A stretch of 64,000 nucleotides of DNA, from the NCBI RefSeq assembly GCF_014851815.1, contig NZ_JACVAJ010000002.1:1240001-1304000 (forward strand), given 5' to 3'. Below the pieces are notes generated by a model. The model saw only the letters and a list, made by a program, of their open reading frames with translations. It was not told the DNA's origin and did not search any database. This document shows positions 49,482-58,354 of this stretch, in pieces (the stretch's first letter is position 1; every line of letters starts with the position of its first letter). The position numbers and the translations under genes were made by a program. The DNA comes from Pseudoxanthomonas sp. PXM01. GTDB taxonomy: Bacteria; Pseudomonadota; Gammaproteobacteria; Xanthomonadales; Xanthomonadaceae.

Positions 49482-52439
49482 TCAGAACGTGAAGCGGAGC
49501 GTCGCGGCGTAGCGGCGGTCGTTGACGTACCACGACGTGGTGCGCTTGCCCGCGCCGTTCTGGTCCATCAGCGTGCGCTGCTCGGCGTTGTTGAGGTTGT
49601 TCATCTCGAGGCCGAGCTGCACGTTGTCGGAGAAGCGGTAGAAGATCGACCCGTCCAGCTGGCCGAAGCTGTCGCTGTAGACCGGCAGCTTCCACGGGAT
49701 GCCGCCATCGCCGCCGTTGTAGCCGTTCGGACCGATCGACAGCAGGTACTCGCTGCGCCAGTTGTAGGCCAGGCGGATCTGCCACGGCCCCTTCTCGTAG
49801 AACGCCGCCACGTTGTAGGAGTTCTTCGACAGGCCGTCGGCCGGCAGGTCGTCGAACAGCGAACCGTCCGTATCGACCGGCACCGCGTTCGAGGCCGCGG
49901 GGATCTTCGTGGTGCTGTCGATGTAGGTGTAGTTGGCCGACATGCCGAAGCCATCGAACGGCGCCGGCAGGAAATCGAAGAACTGGTTCCAGCCGATCTC
50001 GGCGCCCTGGATCTTCGCCTTGCCGATGTTGACCAGCCGCGACACGCGGTAGTCGTACTCGTTGCCGTCGACACCCGGATAGGCGAGCAGTTCGGTCTGC
50101 TGGCGGAAGTAGTCCTTGATGTCCTTGTAGAAGAAGTTCACCCAGGCCATGCCGCCGCTGTCGGGGGCGAAGTACCACTCCAGCGACAGGTCGAACTGGT
50201 TGGCCTTCATCGGCGTCAGGTACGGGTTGTCGGTGGAGTTGCCGGTGAGCTCCAGGTCTTCCGGACCCAGCTCGTCGCCCGGTTGCGGATTGACGCCGTC
50301 GCGCACGGCCACGCTCAGCACCTGATAGGCCTGCATGTCGCTGAAGGCCGGACGGGCGACCGCCTTGGACGCGGCGAAGCGCACGATCCAGTTCTCCGCC
50401 GGCTCCCACTTCACGTTGGCGCTGGGCAGCACGTCGGTGTACGAGTTCTCCGCCGAAATCGGCTCGGACTGGCCCGTACCCAGGTAGGGCGCGAACGCGT
50501 TGTTCGGATAGACCAGGTAGCCTTCGGCGCTGTTCTCGGTGCGCACCACGCGGACGCCGACGTTGCCGTCGATGCGCACGTCGTCCATCGCGAAGTTCAG
50601 CATCGCGTAGGCGGCGTAGGTCTTTTCGTTCTGCACGTTGCCCCACTGCGGATCGGCGAGGTTGCGCGGGGTGATCTGGCCGTATGGTGCGCCGGGCAGG
50701 TAGTACGGGATGGCCGCACCGTGGATGTCGAGGTAGCTGTTCGGGAAGCCGAGCGCGGTCGCCAGCACGGGCGAGTAGAACGAGCCGGGCGTGGACGCGC
50801 CACCGCGGTAGAAGTTGTCGAACGTGACCAGGTTGGTGAGGCTGGAATTGACGGTGCCGTTGAGGTCCAGGCCCGGCAGCGGCACGCCGCCCGGGACGGC
50901 CCACCACTGCATCCATGGCTGGAACACGGGCTGCCAGTCGTAACCGGTGTCGATGCTGTGCGCATCGCGGTCGGTCACGCGGACACCGACCTTGAAGGAT
51001 TCGAAGAAGGTGCTGTCGAAGCTGTGCTTCAGGTCCGCACGCCACGCGACCTCATCGGCGGTGTTGTCGTCCTGGTGGTCCATGGTGAACCCCCAGTAGT
51101 AGTTCGCGGGGTTCGCGGTGAACTGGTTGTCGACGCCGATGCGCGGCACGCCGTGACCCAGGTCGATATCGATGTAGGGCACGTTCAGGCCCAGCGACAC
51201 GGTGGAATCCAGCGCCTCGGTGTTCGCCTTGATGTACTGCAGATCGGTCGAGAACTCGGTGCGGTCGCTGAACAGCCACTTCAGACCGAACGAGTAATCG
51301 GTGGTGTCGGACTTGCGGTGCGAGGCGCGGATGTCCGTGCCCATGGGAATGTCGCCGTTCGAACGCAGGCGGCCGGAAACGAAGACGTTGCCGTCCAGTT
51401 CGTAAGGCTGGCTGGCGTCGACGCGCACCTGCAGCGGATCGTTGGACACGAAGATCGCGTCTTCGTACCAGAGTTCGTCGTAGCGGCTCTGGAACGCGGT
51501 GGCGAACAGCTCCAGGTTGTCGTTCGGCCGCCACTGCAGCGCGACGTACGCGCCCTGCCGCTCGCGTTCGTACTCGAGGGTGCGCCAGTCGGCGCCACGC
51601 GGCAGCCACAGGTTCTCGTTGGTGCCGTCGTTGTTGAGGTCGGAATTGGCCGTATTGAAGAACGGCCGCACGAACATGCCGTCGGTACGCGTGGCCAGTT
51701 CGGAGTGGGCCAGGTTGACCAGGATGCCGAACTCGCCCGCGTCGGTGTCCCAGCGGTTGCTGAAGAGCACCGAGCCCGCGGGCTTCACCTTCTCGGCGAA
51801 GTCGCCACGGTTGGCGCTGAACGACATGCCGAACCGGCTGCCCTCGATGTCGAACGGCATGAAGGTGCGCAGGTCGACGCTGCCGCCCAGGCCGCCTTCG
51901 ATCATGTCGGCCTTCTGGTTCTTGTAGACATCCACGCCGGCCATCAGCTCGGCGGGCACGTCCTGGAAGCTGAGCGCACGACCGCCCGAGGCGGAGAAGC
52001 TGTCGCGGCCGTTGAGCTCCGATCGCACCTGGGTCAGGCCGCGCACCTGCACGCCACCGCCCTCGGCCGAGAAGTGCTCCGGATCGCCGACGGTCAGGAA
52101 GCGATCGATGGTGACGCCGGGGATGCGCGACAGCGTTTCCGTCACGCTGCGGTCCGGCAGCGCACCGATGTCCAGCGCGGTCACCGAGTCGACGAAGGTG
52201 TCGGCGTCGCGCTTGATGTCCTGCGCCTTGTACACGGAGCCGCGGATGCCGGTGACGACGACCGCGTCGAGTTCGGTGGCTTTTTCGCCTTCCTGCTTCG
52301 GCGCGGCGGCGTCCTGGGCATAGGCGGGTGCCGCCAGCATCAGGGCGATGCCGAGCGCCAGCACGGTGGGTTGCAGCTTGCGGCCGTCGGAACGGCCTGC
52401 ACGAACGGCCGCCGCAGGGCGACGCTGGAGCGTTGACAT
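49482..52439 (-). CDS. TonB-dependent receptor for xyloglucan oligosaccharides
   Basis: Outer-membrane receptor of 985 residues, of the large Xanthomonas/Caulobacter TonB class. Signal peptide ends PAYAQD. The TonB box region is ELDAVVVTGIRGSVYKAQDIKRDADTFVDSV; the plug has DRSVTETLSRIPGVTIDRF and GGVQVRGLTQVRSELNGRD, the usual signatures of carbohydrate-type receptors. It ends RYAATLRFTF, with the terminal Phe for barrel insertion. As the first gene before GH74 it most probably imports xyloglucan fragments. The ATG follows GGGAGG. Promoter expected in the AT-rich stretch about 240-280 bases upstream. Confidence 0.9.
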   Translation of the reverse strand: MSTLQRRPAAAVRAGRSDGRKLQPTVLALGIALMLAAPAYAQDAAAPKQEGEKATELDAVVVTGIRGSVYKAQDIKRDADTFVDSVTALDIGALPDRSVTETLSRIPGVTIDRFLTVGDPEHFSAEGGGVQVRGLTQVRSELNGRDSFSASGGRALSFQDVPAELMAGVDVYKNQKADMIEGGLGGSVDLRTFMPFDIEGSRFGMSFSANRGDFAEKVKPAGSVLFSNRWDTDAGEFGILVNLAHSELATRTDGMFVRPFFNTANSDLNNDGTNENLWLPRGADWRTLEYERERQGAYVALQWRPNDNLELFATAFQSRYDELWYEDAIFVSNDPLQVRVDASQPYELDGNVFVSGRLRSNGDIPMGTDIRASHRKSDTTDYSFGLKWLFSDRTEFSTDLQYIKANTEALDSTVSLGLNVPYIDIDLGHGVPRIGVDNQFTANPANYYWGFTMDHQDDNTADEVAWRADLKHSFDSTFFESFKVGVRVTDRDAHSIDTGYDWQPVFQPWMQWWAVPGGVPLPGLDLNGTVNSSLTNLVTFDNFYRGGASTPGSFYSPVLATALGFPNSYLDIHGAAIPYYLPGAPYGQITPRNLADPQWGNVQNEKTYAAYAMLNFAMDDVRIDGNVGVRVVRTENSAEGYLVYPNNAFAPYLGTGQSEPISAENSYTDVLPSANVKWEPAENWIVRFAASKAVARPAFSDMQAYQVLSVAVRDGVNPQPGDELGPEDLELTGNSTDNPYLTPMKANQFDLSLEWYFAPDSGGMAWVNFFYKDIKDYFRQQTELLAYPGVDGNEYDYRVSRLVNIGKAKIQGAEIGWNQFFDFLPAPFDGFGMSANYTYIDSTTKIPAASNAVPVDTDGSLFDDLPADGLSKNSYNVAAFYEKGPWQIRLAYNWRSEYLLSIGPNGYNGGDGGIPWKLPVYSDSFGQLDGSIFYRFSDNVQLGLEMNNLNNAEQRTLMDQNGAGKRTTSWYVNDRRYAATLRFTF

Positions 52440-52725
52440 GGATGTTCCCTCCCAGGACACATGACAAGCGATTGAGTTGTGGTCCCGGCCCGCGGATGTC
52501 TGCGCATCGCGTGACCGGATGAAGCGCCCGGCGATGGCGGCCCCCGGCCGTCGTCGTCGGTGATGCGGTCGCCTCCGTGGCGGGTGTCGCGCCGGCTCCG
52601 GGCGATCAACCGGTGGCCGTGGGACCACCGTGGTGAGACTGCGGCGGGAGCATAGGCGGCGCTGACATGCCGGACCAATGAAATATTGATCGCCAGCTAT
52701 ATCGAACACGCATACATGCCACGCG

Positions 52726-53727
52726 TCAGTCGCCCGCCCCTTCGCCCACCAGCGGCGCATCGCCGGCCCGGGAGGGATCGGGCTCGGCGTACAGCCGGCG
52801 TGCGGTGGCCCGCAACGCCTCCAGCACGCGCTCGGCCCCCGGCGACAGCAACTGGTCGCGGCGGCGCACGATGCCGAAGAACTCCATGCGCACGCCCAGC
52901 TCGATCGGCAGCACGCACATCTGCCCGGTCTGCAGGTAGGGACCGACCGACTCCGCCGGCAGCGCGGTCAGCAGGTCGCTGTGCCGCAACAGGTGGATGA
53001 TCACCGGCAGCGACGCGGTTTCCACGATGTTCTGCGGCGGCGGCTGGCCGTGCTCCAGGAATACGGCGTCCAGCCGCGAGCGCAGCACGCTGGCGGACGG
53101 CGGCATGATCCAGCCGTAGTCGGCCAGGTCGGCATGGGTGATGCGCGGGCGCCGCGTCAGCGGGTGGCCGGCGCGCACGATCACGGCGTGGGGCTCGTCG
53201 GCCAGCGGCTCGAAATCCAGTTCGCCCGCGCCTTCCGGGCCCATGATGCGGCCGACCACGATGTCGAGCTGGCCATCCAGCAGCTTGGCCACCAGCGGCC
53301 GGCTGTAGTCCATTTCGACCTTGATCAGGATGTCCGGGAAATCGCGCTTCACCGCCGCGATCGCCTGCGGTACGAGCGTTGTGCCCGGGTTCACCACCGT
53401 GCCGATGGCGGCCTGCCCCATCCGGCCGCTGCGCAGCGCGGCGATCTCGTCGTGGGCGCGGCCGATCTCGGACAGCGCCGAGCGTGCGCGCCGGATCAGC
53501 ACCTGCCCGTACCACGTGGGCTCCACGCCACGCGCGTGGCGCTCGAACAGCGGCACGCCGAGCAGGCTTTCCATTTCCGCCAGCAGCTTGGAGGCGGCCG
53601 GCTGGGTCATGTTGGCGGCCTCGGCGGCGCGCAGCACCGAGCGCTGTTCGTACAGGTGCAACAGCAGCGACAGATGGCGGGTCTTCAGGCGGGTGGCGCC
53701 GAACCAGCCGGTGGTGGGATGGACCAT
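52726..53727 (-). CDS. LysR-family regulator of the galactose operon
   Basis: DNA-binding regulator of 333 residues. The N-terminal winged helix (about residues 12-72) contains LRAAEAANMTQPAASKLLAEMESLLGVPLFERHARGVEPT, split across the recognition helix; the C-terminal effector domain follows from about residue 105. It resembles the GbpR/GalR group that responds to sugars. GGAGG precedes the ATG. It diverges from the galactose dehydrogenase operon across about 290 bases, the normal arrangement for LysR regulators, and it may also influence the xyloglucan genes behind it. Confidence 0.88.
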   Translation of the reverse strand: MVHPTTGWFGATRLKTRHLSLLLHLYEQRSVLRAAEAANMTQPAASKLLAEMESLLGVPLFERHARGVEPTWYGQVLIRRARSALSEIGRAHDEIAALRSGRMGQAAIGTVVNPGTTLVPQAIAAVKRDFPDILIKVEMDYSRPLVAKLLDGQLDIVVGRIMGPEGAGELDFEPLADEPHAVIVRAGHPLTRRPRITHADLADYGWIMPPSASVLRSRLDAVFLEHGQPPPQNIVETASLPVIIHLLRHSDLLTALPAESVGPYLQTGQMCVLPIELGVRMEFFGIVRRRDQLLSPGAERVLEALRATARRLYAEPDPSRAGDAPLVGEGAGD

Positions 53728-53770
53728 GGAAGCCTCCGCGCGAATGACGTATTCGCCTGCGGAATAGCCT

Positions 53771-53793
53771 ATGACAAAAATTTCATTTGTCGT
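53771..53793. promoter_or_regulatory. Putative LysR operator in the divergent gap
   Basis: GACAAA and TTTGTC form an inverted repeat separated by seven AT-rich bases (centre at 53782), with outer A/T pairing as well. It lies 45 bases upstream of the regulator gene, where LysR proteins usually bind. The remaining gap to 53941 is GC-rich and shows nothing else clear. Confidence 0.45.
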
Positions 53794-53941
53794 ACATAGA
53801 TGCCCACGCGAGGCTATGCCACGCTTCGAACGCGGTCCGTCGGCCCTGCCCGGCCGACCGCGCAGGGGATGCCCGGGGACGGCCGGCACAGGTCCGCCAC
53901 GGGAGGTCCCCGCATCCGATCACCGCCGGGAGGAGGGTCCC

Positions 53942-54022
53942 ATGGCGACACCGCAGTCCGACGGCACCCCGCGTGCCGCCGCCATCGCCGCGTCCACATC
54001 CCACGGAAGCCGGCGCCCATGA
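53942..54022 (+). CDS. Possible 26-residue leader peptide
   Basis: A short frame with a very strong ribosome site (GGGAGGAGGG, AGGAGG five bases before ATG) whose stop overlaps the dehydrogenase ATG as ATGA. The peptide is Ala/Ser/Arg-rich (MATPQSDGTPRAAAIAASTS...). The dehydrogenase itself has only a weak ribosome site, so the short frame may serve to couple translation. No protein family; it may have no function of its own. Confidence 0.3.
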   Translation: MATPQSDGTPRAAAIAASTSHGSRRP

Positions 54023-54759
54023 CCCGTCGCCTGTCCGGCAAGGTCGCGCTGGTCACCGGCGCCGCCAGCGGCATCGGTGCCGCCACCGCGCGCCTGTTCG
54101 CACGCGAAGGTGCCACGGTCATCGGCCTCGACCGCCAGCCCGCGCCCGCCGCCGATGACGGCGTGAGCCACCATCTCGCCGACATCACCGATGCCGCCGC
54201 CGTCGACGCGGCCGTCCATGCCGCACGCGAGCGCCATGGACGCATCGATGTGCTGGTCAACAATGCCGGCGCCGACGTGTTCTCCGATCCGCTGTCGCTG
54301 TCGGACGACGAGTGGGAGCGCTGCCTGGCGCTGAATCTCAAGGGCGCGTGGCACCTGTGCCGCGCGGTGCTGCCGGCGATGCTGGCGCAGGGCGGCGGCT
54401 CGATCGTCAACATCGCGTCGGTGCACGCGCACAAGATCATCGCCGGCTGCTTTCCGTATCCGGTCGCCAAGCACGGGTTGATCGGGCTGACCCGCTCGCT
54501 CGGCATCGAATACGCTGCACGCGGCATCCGGGTGAATTCGATTTCGCCCGGCCTGATCCTGGTGCCGCGCATCGAAGCGTGGTTCGAGCGCGAACCCGGC
54601 ACCCGCGAAAAGCAGACGGCGCTGCTGCCGCCGCAACGCATCGGCACCCCCGAGGAAGTGGCCTACACGGCGCTGTTCCTCGCCAGCGACGAAGCGCGCT
54701 TCATCAACGCCACCGACATCACCATCGATGGCGGCCGCTCGCAGGTCTACCACGACTGA
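54019..54759 (+). CDS. SDR-family sugar 1-dehydrogenase, likely galactose dehydrogenase
   Basis: NAD(P)-dependent short-chain dehydrogenase of 246 residues. The cofactor motif is TGAASGIG near the start; LVNNAGAD follows; the catalytic set is Ser in IASVHAHK and Tyr/Lys in YPVAKHG. The DITIDGG ending is usual for SDR sugar dehydrogenases. As first gene of an operon with lactonase, galactonate dehydratase, KDGal kinase and aldolase, it fits oxidation of D-galactose to galactonolactone. Fucose or arabinose dehydrogenase activity is possible. The short upstream reading frame overlaps its start. Confidence 0.8.
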   Translation: MTRRLSGKVALVTGAASGIGAATARLFAREGATVIGLDRQPAPAADDGVSHHLADITDAAAVDAAVHAARERHGRIDVLVNNAGADVFSDPLSLSDDEWERCLALNLKGAWHLCRAVLPAMLAQGGGSIVNIASVHAHKIIAGCFPYPVAKHGLIGLTRSLGIEYAARGIRVNSISPGLILVPRIEAWFEREPGTREKQTALLPPQRIGTPEEVAYTALFLASDEARFINATDITIDGGRSQVYHD

Positions 54760-54763
54760 GCGC

Positions 54764-55387
54764 ATGGACACGCCCGCCCTCCCCTTCGCCCTGCCGCTGA
54801 TCGCGATCCTGCGCGGCATCACGCCCGACGAGGCGCACGCGCACGTCGGCGTGCTGGTGGACGAGGGCTACGACGCCATCGAGATCCCCGCCAATTCGCC
54901 GGCGTGGACGCGCAGCGTGCGCGTCGCGGTGGGCGCGTTCGGCGATCGCGCACTGATCGGTGCGGGCACCGTGCTGACGACCGCCGATGTCGACGCGCTG
55001 GTCGCCGCGGGCGGCCGCCTGATGGTGACGCCGAACACTCGGCCACCGGTGATCCGGCATGCCGTCGACCGCGGCCTGCAGGTCGCCGCCGGCGTCGCCA
55101 CCGCCAGCGAGGCGTTCGATGCGCTCGAGGCGGGCGCACAGATGCTCAAGCTGTTCCCCGCTTCCGTCTACGGACCGGCGATGGTGCGCGCCCTGCGCAG
55201 CGTGCTGCCGCCGGTTCCCCTATTCGCCGTCGGTGGCGTCACGCCCGACACCCTCTCCGGCTACCTCTCAGCCGGCTGTCAGGGCGCCGGCATCGGCGGC
55301 GAACTTTACACACCCGGCCAGCCGGTCGAGCGGACGCGCGAGCACGCGCGCCGCTTCCGCCAGGCCTACCTGGACCACGCCGCATGA
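54764..55387 (+). CDS. dgoA: 2-dehydro-3-deoxy-6-phosphogalactonate aldolase
   Basis: Cytoplasmic class I aldolase, 207 residues, splitting KDPGal into pyruvate and glyceraldehyde 3-phosphate, last step of the De Ley-Doudoroff route. The KDPG/KDPGal aldolase fold is evident from LIAILRG, the Glu in [16 protein letters not shown], the Schiff-base Lys in QMLKLFPAS, and FAVGGVTPD. The galactonate version is favoured by the operon and by IPANSP. It starts 4 bases after the dehydrogenase stop and overlaps dgoD by ATGA. Confidence 0.9.
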   Translation: MDTPALPFALPLIAILRGITPDEAHAHVGVLVDEGYDAIEIPANSPAWTRSVRVAVGAFGDRALIGAGTVLTTADVDALVAAGGRLMVTPNTRPPVIRHAVDRGLQVAAGVATASEAFDALEAGAQMLKLFPASVYGPAMVRALRSVLPPVPLFAVGGVTPDTLSGYLSAGCQGAGIGGELYTPGQPVERTREHARRFRQAYLDHAA

Positions 55388-56535
55388 AGATCGTCCGCCT
55401 CACTACGTACCACGCGGCACCGCGCTGGCTGTTCCTCAAGATCGAGACCGACGAGGGCATCAGCGGCTGGGGCGAGCCGGTCATCGAGGGGCGCGCGCAC
55501 GCGGTGGAAGCCGCCGTGCACGAACTCGGCGACTACCTCGTCGGCCAGGATCCCGCCCGCATCAACGACCTGTGGCAGGTGCTCTATCGCGGCGGGTTCT
55601 ATCGTGGCGGCGCGATCCTGATGAGCGCGATCGCCGGCATCGACCAGGCGCTGTGGGACATCAAGGGCAAGGCGCTCGGCGTGCCGGTGTACCAGTTGCT
55701 CGGCGGGCTGGTGCGCGACCGCATGAAGACCTACCGCTGGGTCGGTGGCGACCGCCCCGCCGACATCGTCGCGCAGATGCAGCGCTACCAGGCGCAGGGC
55801 TTCGATACGTTCAAGTTCAACGGCACCGAGGAGCTGAAGCTGATCGACAGCCCGCGCGCGATCGACGCGGCGGTGGCGAAAGTCGCGGCGATCCGCGAGG
55901 CGATGGGCGACCGGGTGGATTTCGGCATCGACTTCCACGGCCGCGTCAGCGCACCGATGGCGCGCGTGCTGCTGCGCGAGCTGGCGCCGTTCAAGCCGCT
56001 GTTCGTCGAGGAGCCGGTGCTGCCGGAACAGTGGGAGTACTACCGGCCGTTGTCCGACGCGACCTCGATCCCGCTCGCCGCCGGCGAGCGCATGTATTCT
56101 CGCGCCGAGTTCAAGCCGGTGCTCGCGGCCGGCGGCCTGGCCATCCTGCAGCCCGACCTGTCGCACGCGGGCGGCATCACCGAGTGCGTGAAGATCGCGG
56201 CGATGGCCGAAGCGCACGACGTGGCGCTGGCCCCACACTGTCCGCTGGGCCCGGTGGCGCTGGCCGCCTGCCTGCAGGTGGACTTCGTCGCGCACAACGC
56301 GATGCTGCAGGAGCAGAGCATCGGCATCCACTACAACGAAGGTGCCGACCTGCTGGACTACGTCATCAACAAGGACGACTTCCGCTGCGACGCCACCGGC
56401 AGCATCGCCGCGCTGCCGAAGCCCGGCCTGGGCGTGGAGATCGACGAGGCGCGCCTGATCGACGCGAACCGGCAGCCACCGCGCTGGCGCAACCCGCTGT
56501 GGCGGCATGCCGATGGCAGCGTGGCCGAATGGTGA
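55384..56535 (+). CDS. dgoD: D-galactonate dehydratase
   Basis: Enolase-superfamily dehydratase, 383 residues, turning D-galactonate into 2-dehydro-3-deoxygalactonate. Features in order: [40 protein letters not shown], the metal ligands in [15 protein letters not shown] and AGERMYSR, and the catalytic histidine in LAPHCPLGP, all as in DgoD. It is coupled by ATGA to the aldolase gene upstream and precedes the lactonase gene by 4 bases. Confidence 0.94.
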   Translation: MKIVRLTTYHAAPRWLFLKIETDEGISGWGEPVIEGRAHAVEAAVHELGDYLVGQDPARINDLWQVLYRGGFYRGGAILMSAIAGIDQALWDIKGKALGVPVYQLLGGLVRDRMKTYRWVGGDRPADIVAQMQRYQAQGFDTFKFNGTEELKLIDSPRAIDAAVAKVAAIREAMGDRVDFGIDFHGRVSAPMARVLLRELAPFKPLFVEEPVLPEQWEYYRPLSDATSIPLAAGERMYSRAEFKPVLAAGGLAILQPDLSHAGGITECVKIAAMAEAHDVALAPHCPLGPVALAACLQVDFVAHNAMLQEQSIGIHYNEGADLLDYVINKDDFRCDATGSIAALPKPGLGVEIDEARLIDANRQPPRWRNPLWRHADGSVAEW

Positions 56536-56539
56536 TCCG

Positions 56540-57439
56540 GTGACCGCGGCGCTGGCGACCCTGGCCGTCGACAGCCGCTGCGCGCTGGGCGAAGGCATCC
56601 TGTGGTGCGAGCGTCGGCACGTGCTGTACTGGACCGACATCCTCGCCGCGGAACTGTGGCGACACGATCCCGCGAGCGGCCACACGCACACCTGGTCGTT
56701 GCCGGCGCCGCTCGGTTGCCTGGCGCTGGGCGAGGACGGCCGCCTGCTGCTCGGCCTCGCCAAGGGGCTGCATGCCAGCGATGTCGAAGCGCAGCTCGGC
56801 GCGCGCACGCTGGCGATGACCAAGCTGGCCGACGTCGACGCCGACGAGCCGATGACCCGCATCAACGACGGCCGCGCCGACCGCCACGGCGGCTTCGTGT
56901 TCGGCACCAAGAGCGAGCACGCCGACCTGCGTCCCGTCGGCCGCTTCCATCAGTACACCGCGACGCACGGGCTGCGTGAACTCGCGTTGCCGCGCGCGGC
57001 GATCCCCAATTCGATCTGTTTCGACGCGGCCGGCACGCGGCTGTACTTCTGCGACTCGGTGACGCCGCGGATCCTGCAGTGCCGCTACGACGCTGCCTCC
57101 GCGACCGTGTCGGACATCGAGGTGTTCGTCGAACTGGACGCGTCTGGCGCGGAGCCGGATGGTTCCATCGTCGATGACGAAGGTGCGCTGTGGAATGCGC
57201 AATGGGGCGCAGGCCGCGTGGTGCGCTATCTGCCGGACGGGCGCCTCGACCGCATCGTGCACGTGCCGGCGCCACAGCCCTCGTGCTGCGTGCTGCGTGA
57301 GGACACGCTGTACGTCACCAGCGCGCGCGTCGGACTCGATGCCGACGCGCTGGCGGCGCACCCGCTGTCGGGTGGCGTGTTCGCGCACCGCAACGAACGT
57401 CCGCTCGCGCGCAGCGGGGACCGGGTGCACCTGCCATGA
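56540..57439 (+). CDS. SMP-30/gluconolactonase family lactonase
   Basis: A 299-residue six-bladed beta-propeller lactonase that would open galactono-1,4- or 1,5-lactone to galactonate. Family metal-site residues are recognisable: Glu in LGEGILWCE, Asn/Asp in TRINDGRADRHGGFVFGT, Asn in IPNSICFD, and Asp in EPDGSIVDDEGALW. The GTG start 4 bases after dgoD fits the operon; a longer in-frame ATG would overlap dgoD by 29 bases. Its end overlaps the kinase start by ATGA. Confidence 0.88.
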   Translation: MTAALATLAVDSRCALGEGILWCERRHVLYWTDILAAELWRHDPASGHTHTWSLPAPLGCLALGEDGRLLLGLAKGLHASDVEAQLGARTLAMTKLADVDADEPMTRINDGRADRHGGFVFGTKSEHADLRPVGRFHQYTATHGLRELALPRAAIPNSICFDAAGTRLYFCDSVTPRILQCRYDAASATVSDIEVFVELDASGAEPDGSIVDDEGALWNAQWGAGRVVRYLPDGRLDRIVHVPAPQPSCCVLREDTLYVTSARVGLDADALAAHPLSGGVFAHRNERPLARSGDRVHLP

Positions 57440-58344
57440 TCGCGATCGACTGGGGTACCAGCAGCCTGCGCCTGTACCGGATGGCCGAGGACGGCCAGGT
57501 CCGGGAGCGGCGCCGCAGCGACCAGGGCGTGCTGGCCTGCGATGGCCGTTTCGGTGAGGTGCTGGCGCGCGAGATCGCGGGCTGGGACGACGTCGACGTC
57601 CTGCTGTGCGGCATGGTCGGCGGACGCGGCGGGTGGCACGAGATGCCTTACCTGCCCTGCCCCGCGGGCAACCACGCGCTGGCGCTCGGCATGCAGCGCT
57701 TCCAGCCGCCCGGTTTCGACGACCGCGCACTGTGGCTGGTACCGGGATTGCGCGACAGCGAGTCCGACCGCGTGCCCGACGTGATGCGCGGCGAGGAAAC
57801 ACAACTGGCGGCGCTGCTCGACGTGCTGACCGGCGGGACCCATCTGGTCTGTCTGCCGGGCACGCACAGCAAGTGGGTGACGGTGCGCGATGGTCAGGTG
57901 CAGCGCATCGCCACCGCGATGACCGGCGAGCTGTATGCGCTGCTGCGCCAGCACAGCATCCTCGGCCGGTTGATGCCGGCCGGCGAAGTGCGCTTCGATG
58001 GCTACGCGTTCGATGCCGGCCTCAAGCGCAGTGCCGACGGCGGCGGCCTGCTGCACCATCTGTTCGGCGTACGCACGACCGGCCTGTTCCAGCAGTTCAC
58101 CGAGCCCGCGCTACCGTCGTACCTGTCCGGCCTGCTGATCGGCCACGAGCTGCGCGCGTCGGGCCTGCTGTCGCACGCACCGCGACCGGCGCAGGTGCAC
58201 CTGATCGGCAACGACCGACTGCTGGCGTCGTACGCGCATGCGCTGACCACGCTGGGCGTCGGCGTGCAGCGCCACCCCGAAGACCTGGCCGCGCGCGGCC
58301 TGCATGCGCTATGGGCGCGCCGCATGAGCGCCGCCACGACGTGA
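57436..58344 (+). CDS. dgoK: 2-dehydro-3-deoxygalactonokinase
   Basis: Sugar-acid kinase of 302 residues that phosphorylates KDGal at position 6. The protein opens with IAIDWGTSSLRLYRM, has CGMVGGRGGWHEMPYLPCPA, GEETQLAALL, LPGTHSKWV, FDAGLKRSADGGGLLHHLFGVR and SGLLIGHEL, the DgoK signature set. Translationally coupled to the lactonase. With dgoA and dgoD it completes the oxidative galactose pathway. The GH43 gene follows after 10 bases with a strong ribosome site. Confidence 0.93.
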   Translation: MIAIDWGTSSLRLYRMAEDGQVRERRRSDQGVLACDGRFGEVLAREIAGWDDVDVLLCGMVGGRGGWHEMPYLPCPAGNHALALGMQRFQPPGFDDRALWLVPGLRDSESDRVPDVMRGEETQLAALLDVLTGGTHLVCLPGTHSKWVTVRDGQVQRIATAMTGELYALLRQHSILGRLMPAGEVRFDGYAFDAGLKRSADGGGLLHHLFGVRTTGLFQQFTEPALPSYLSGLLIGHELRASGLLSHAPRPAQVHLIGNDRLLASYAHALTTLGVGVQRHPEDLAARGLHALWARRMSAATT

Positions 58345-58354
58345 GGAGGACAGG

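Noticed and set aside
49374..52436. A 1020-codon plus-strand frame opposite the TonB receptor
   Set aside because: Covers the receptor almost exactly in antisense; translation is Val/Arg/Gly/His-rich without recognisable motifs.
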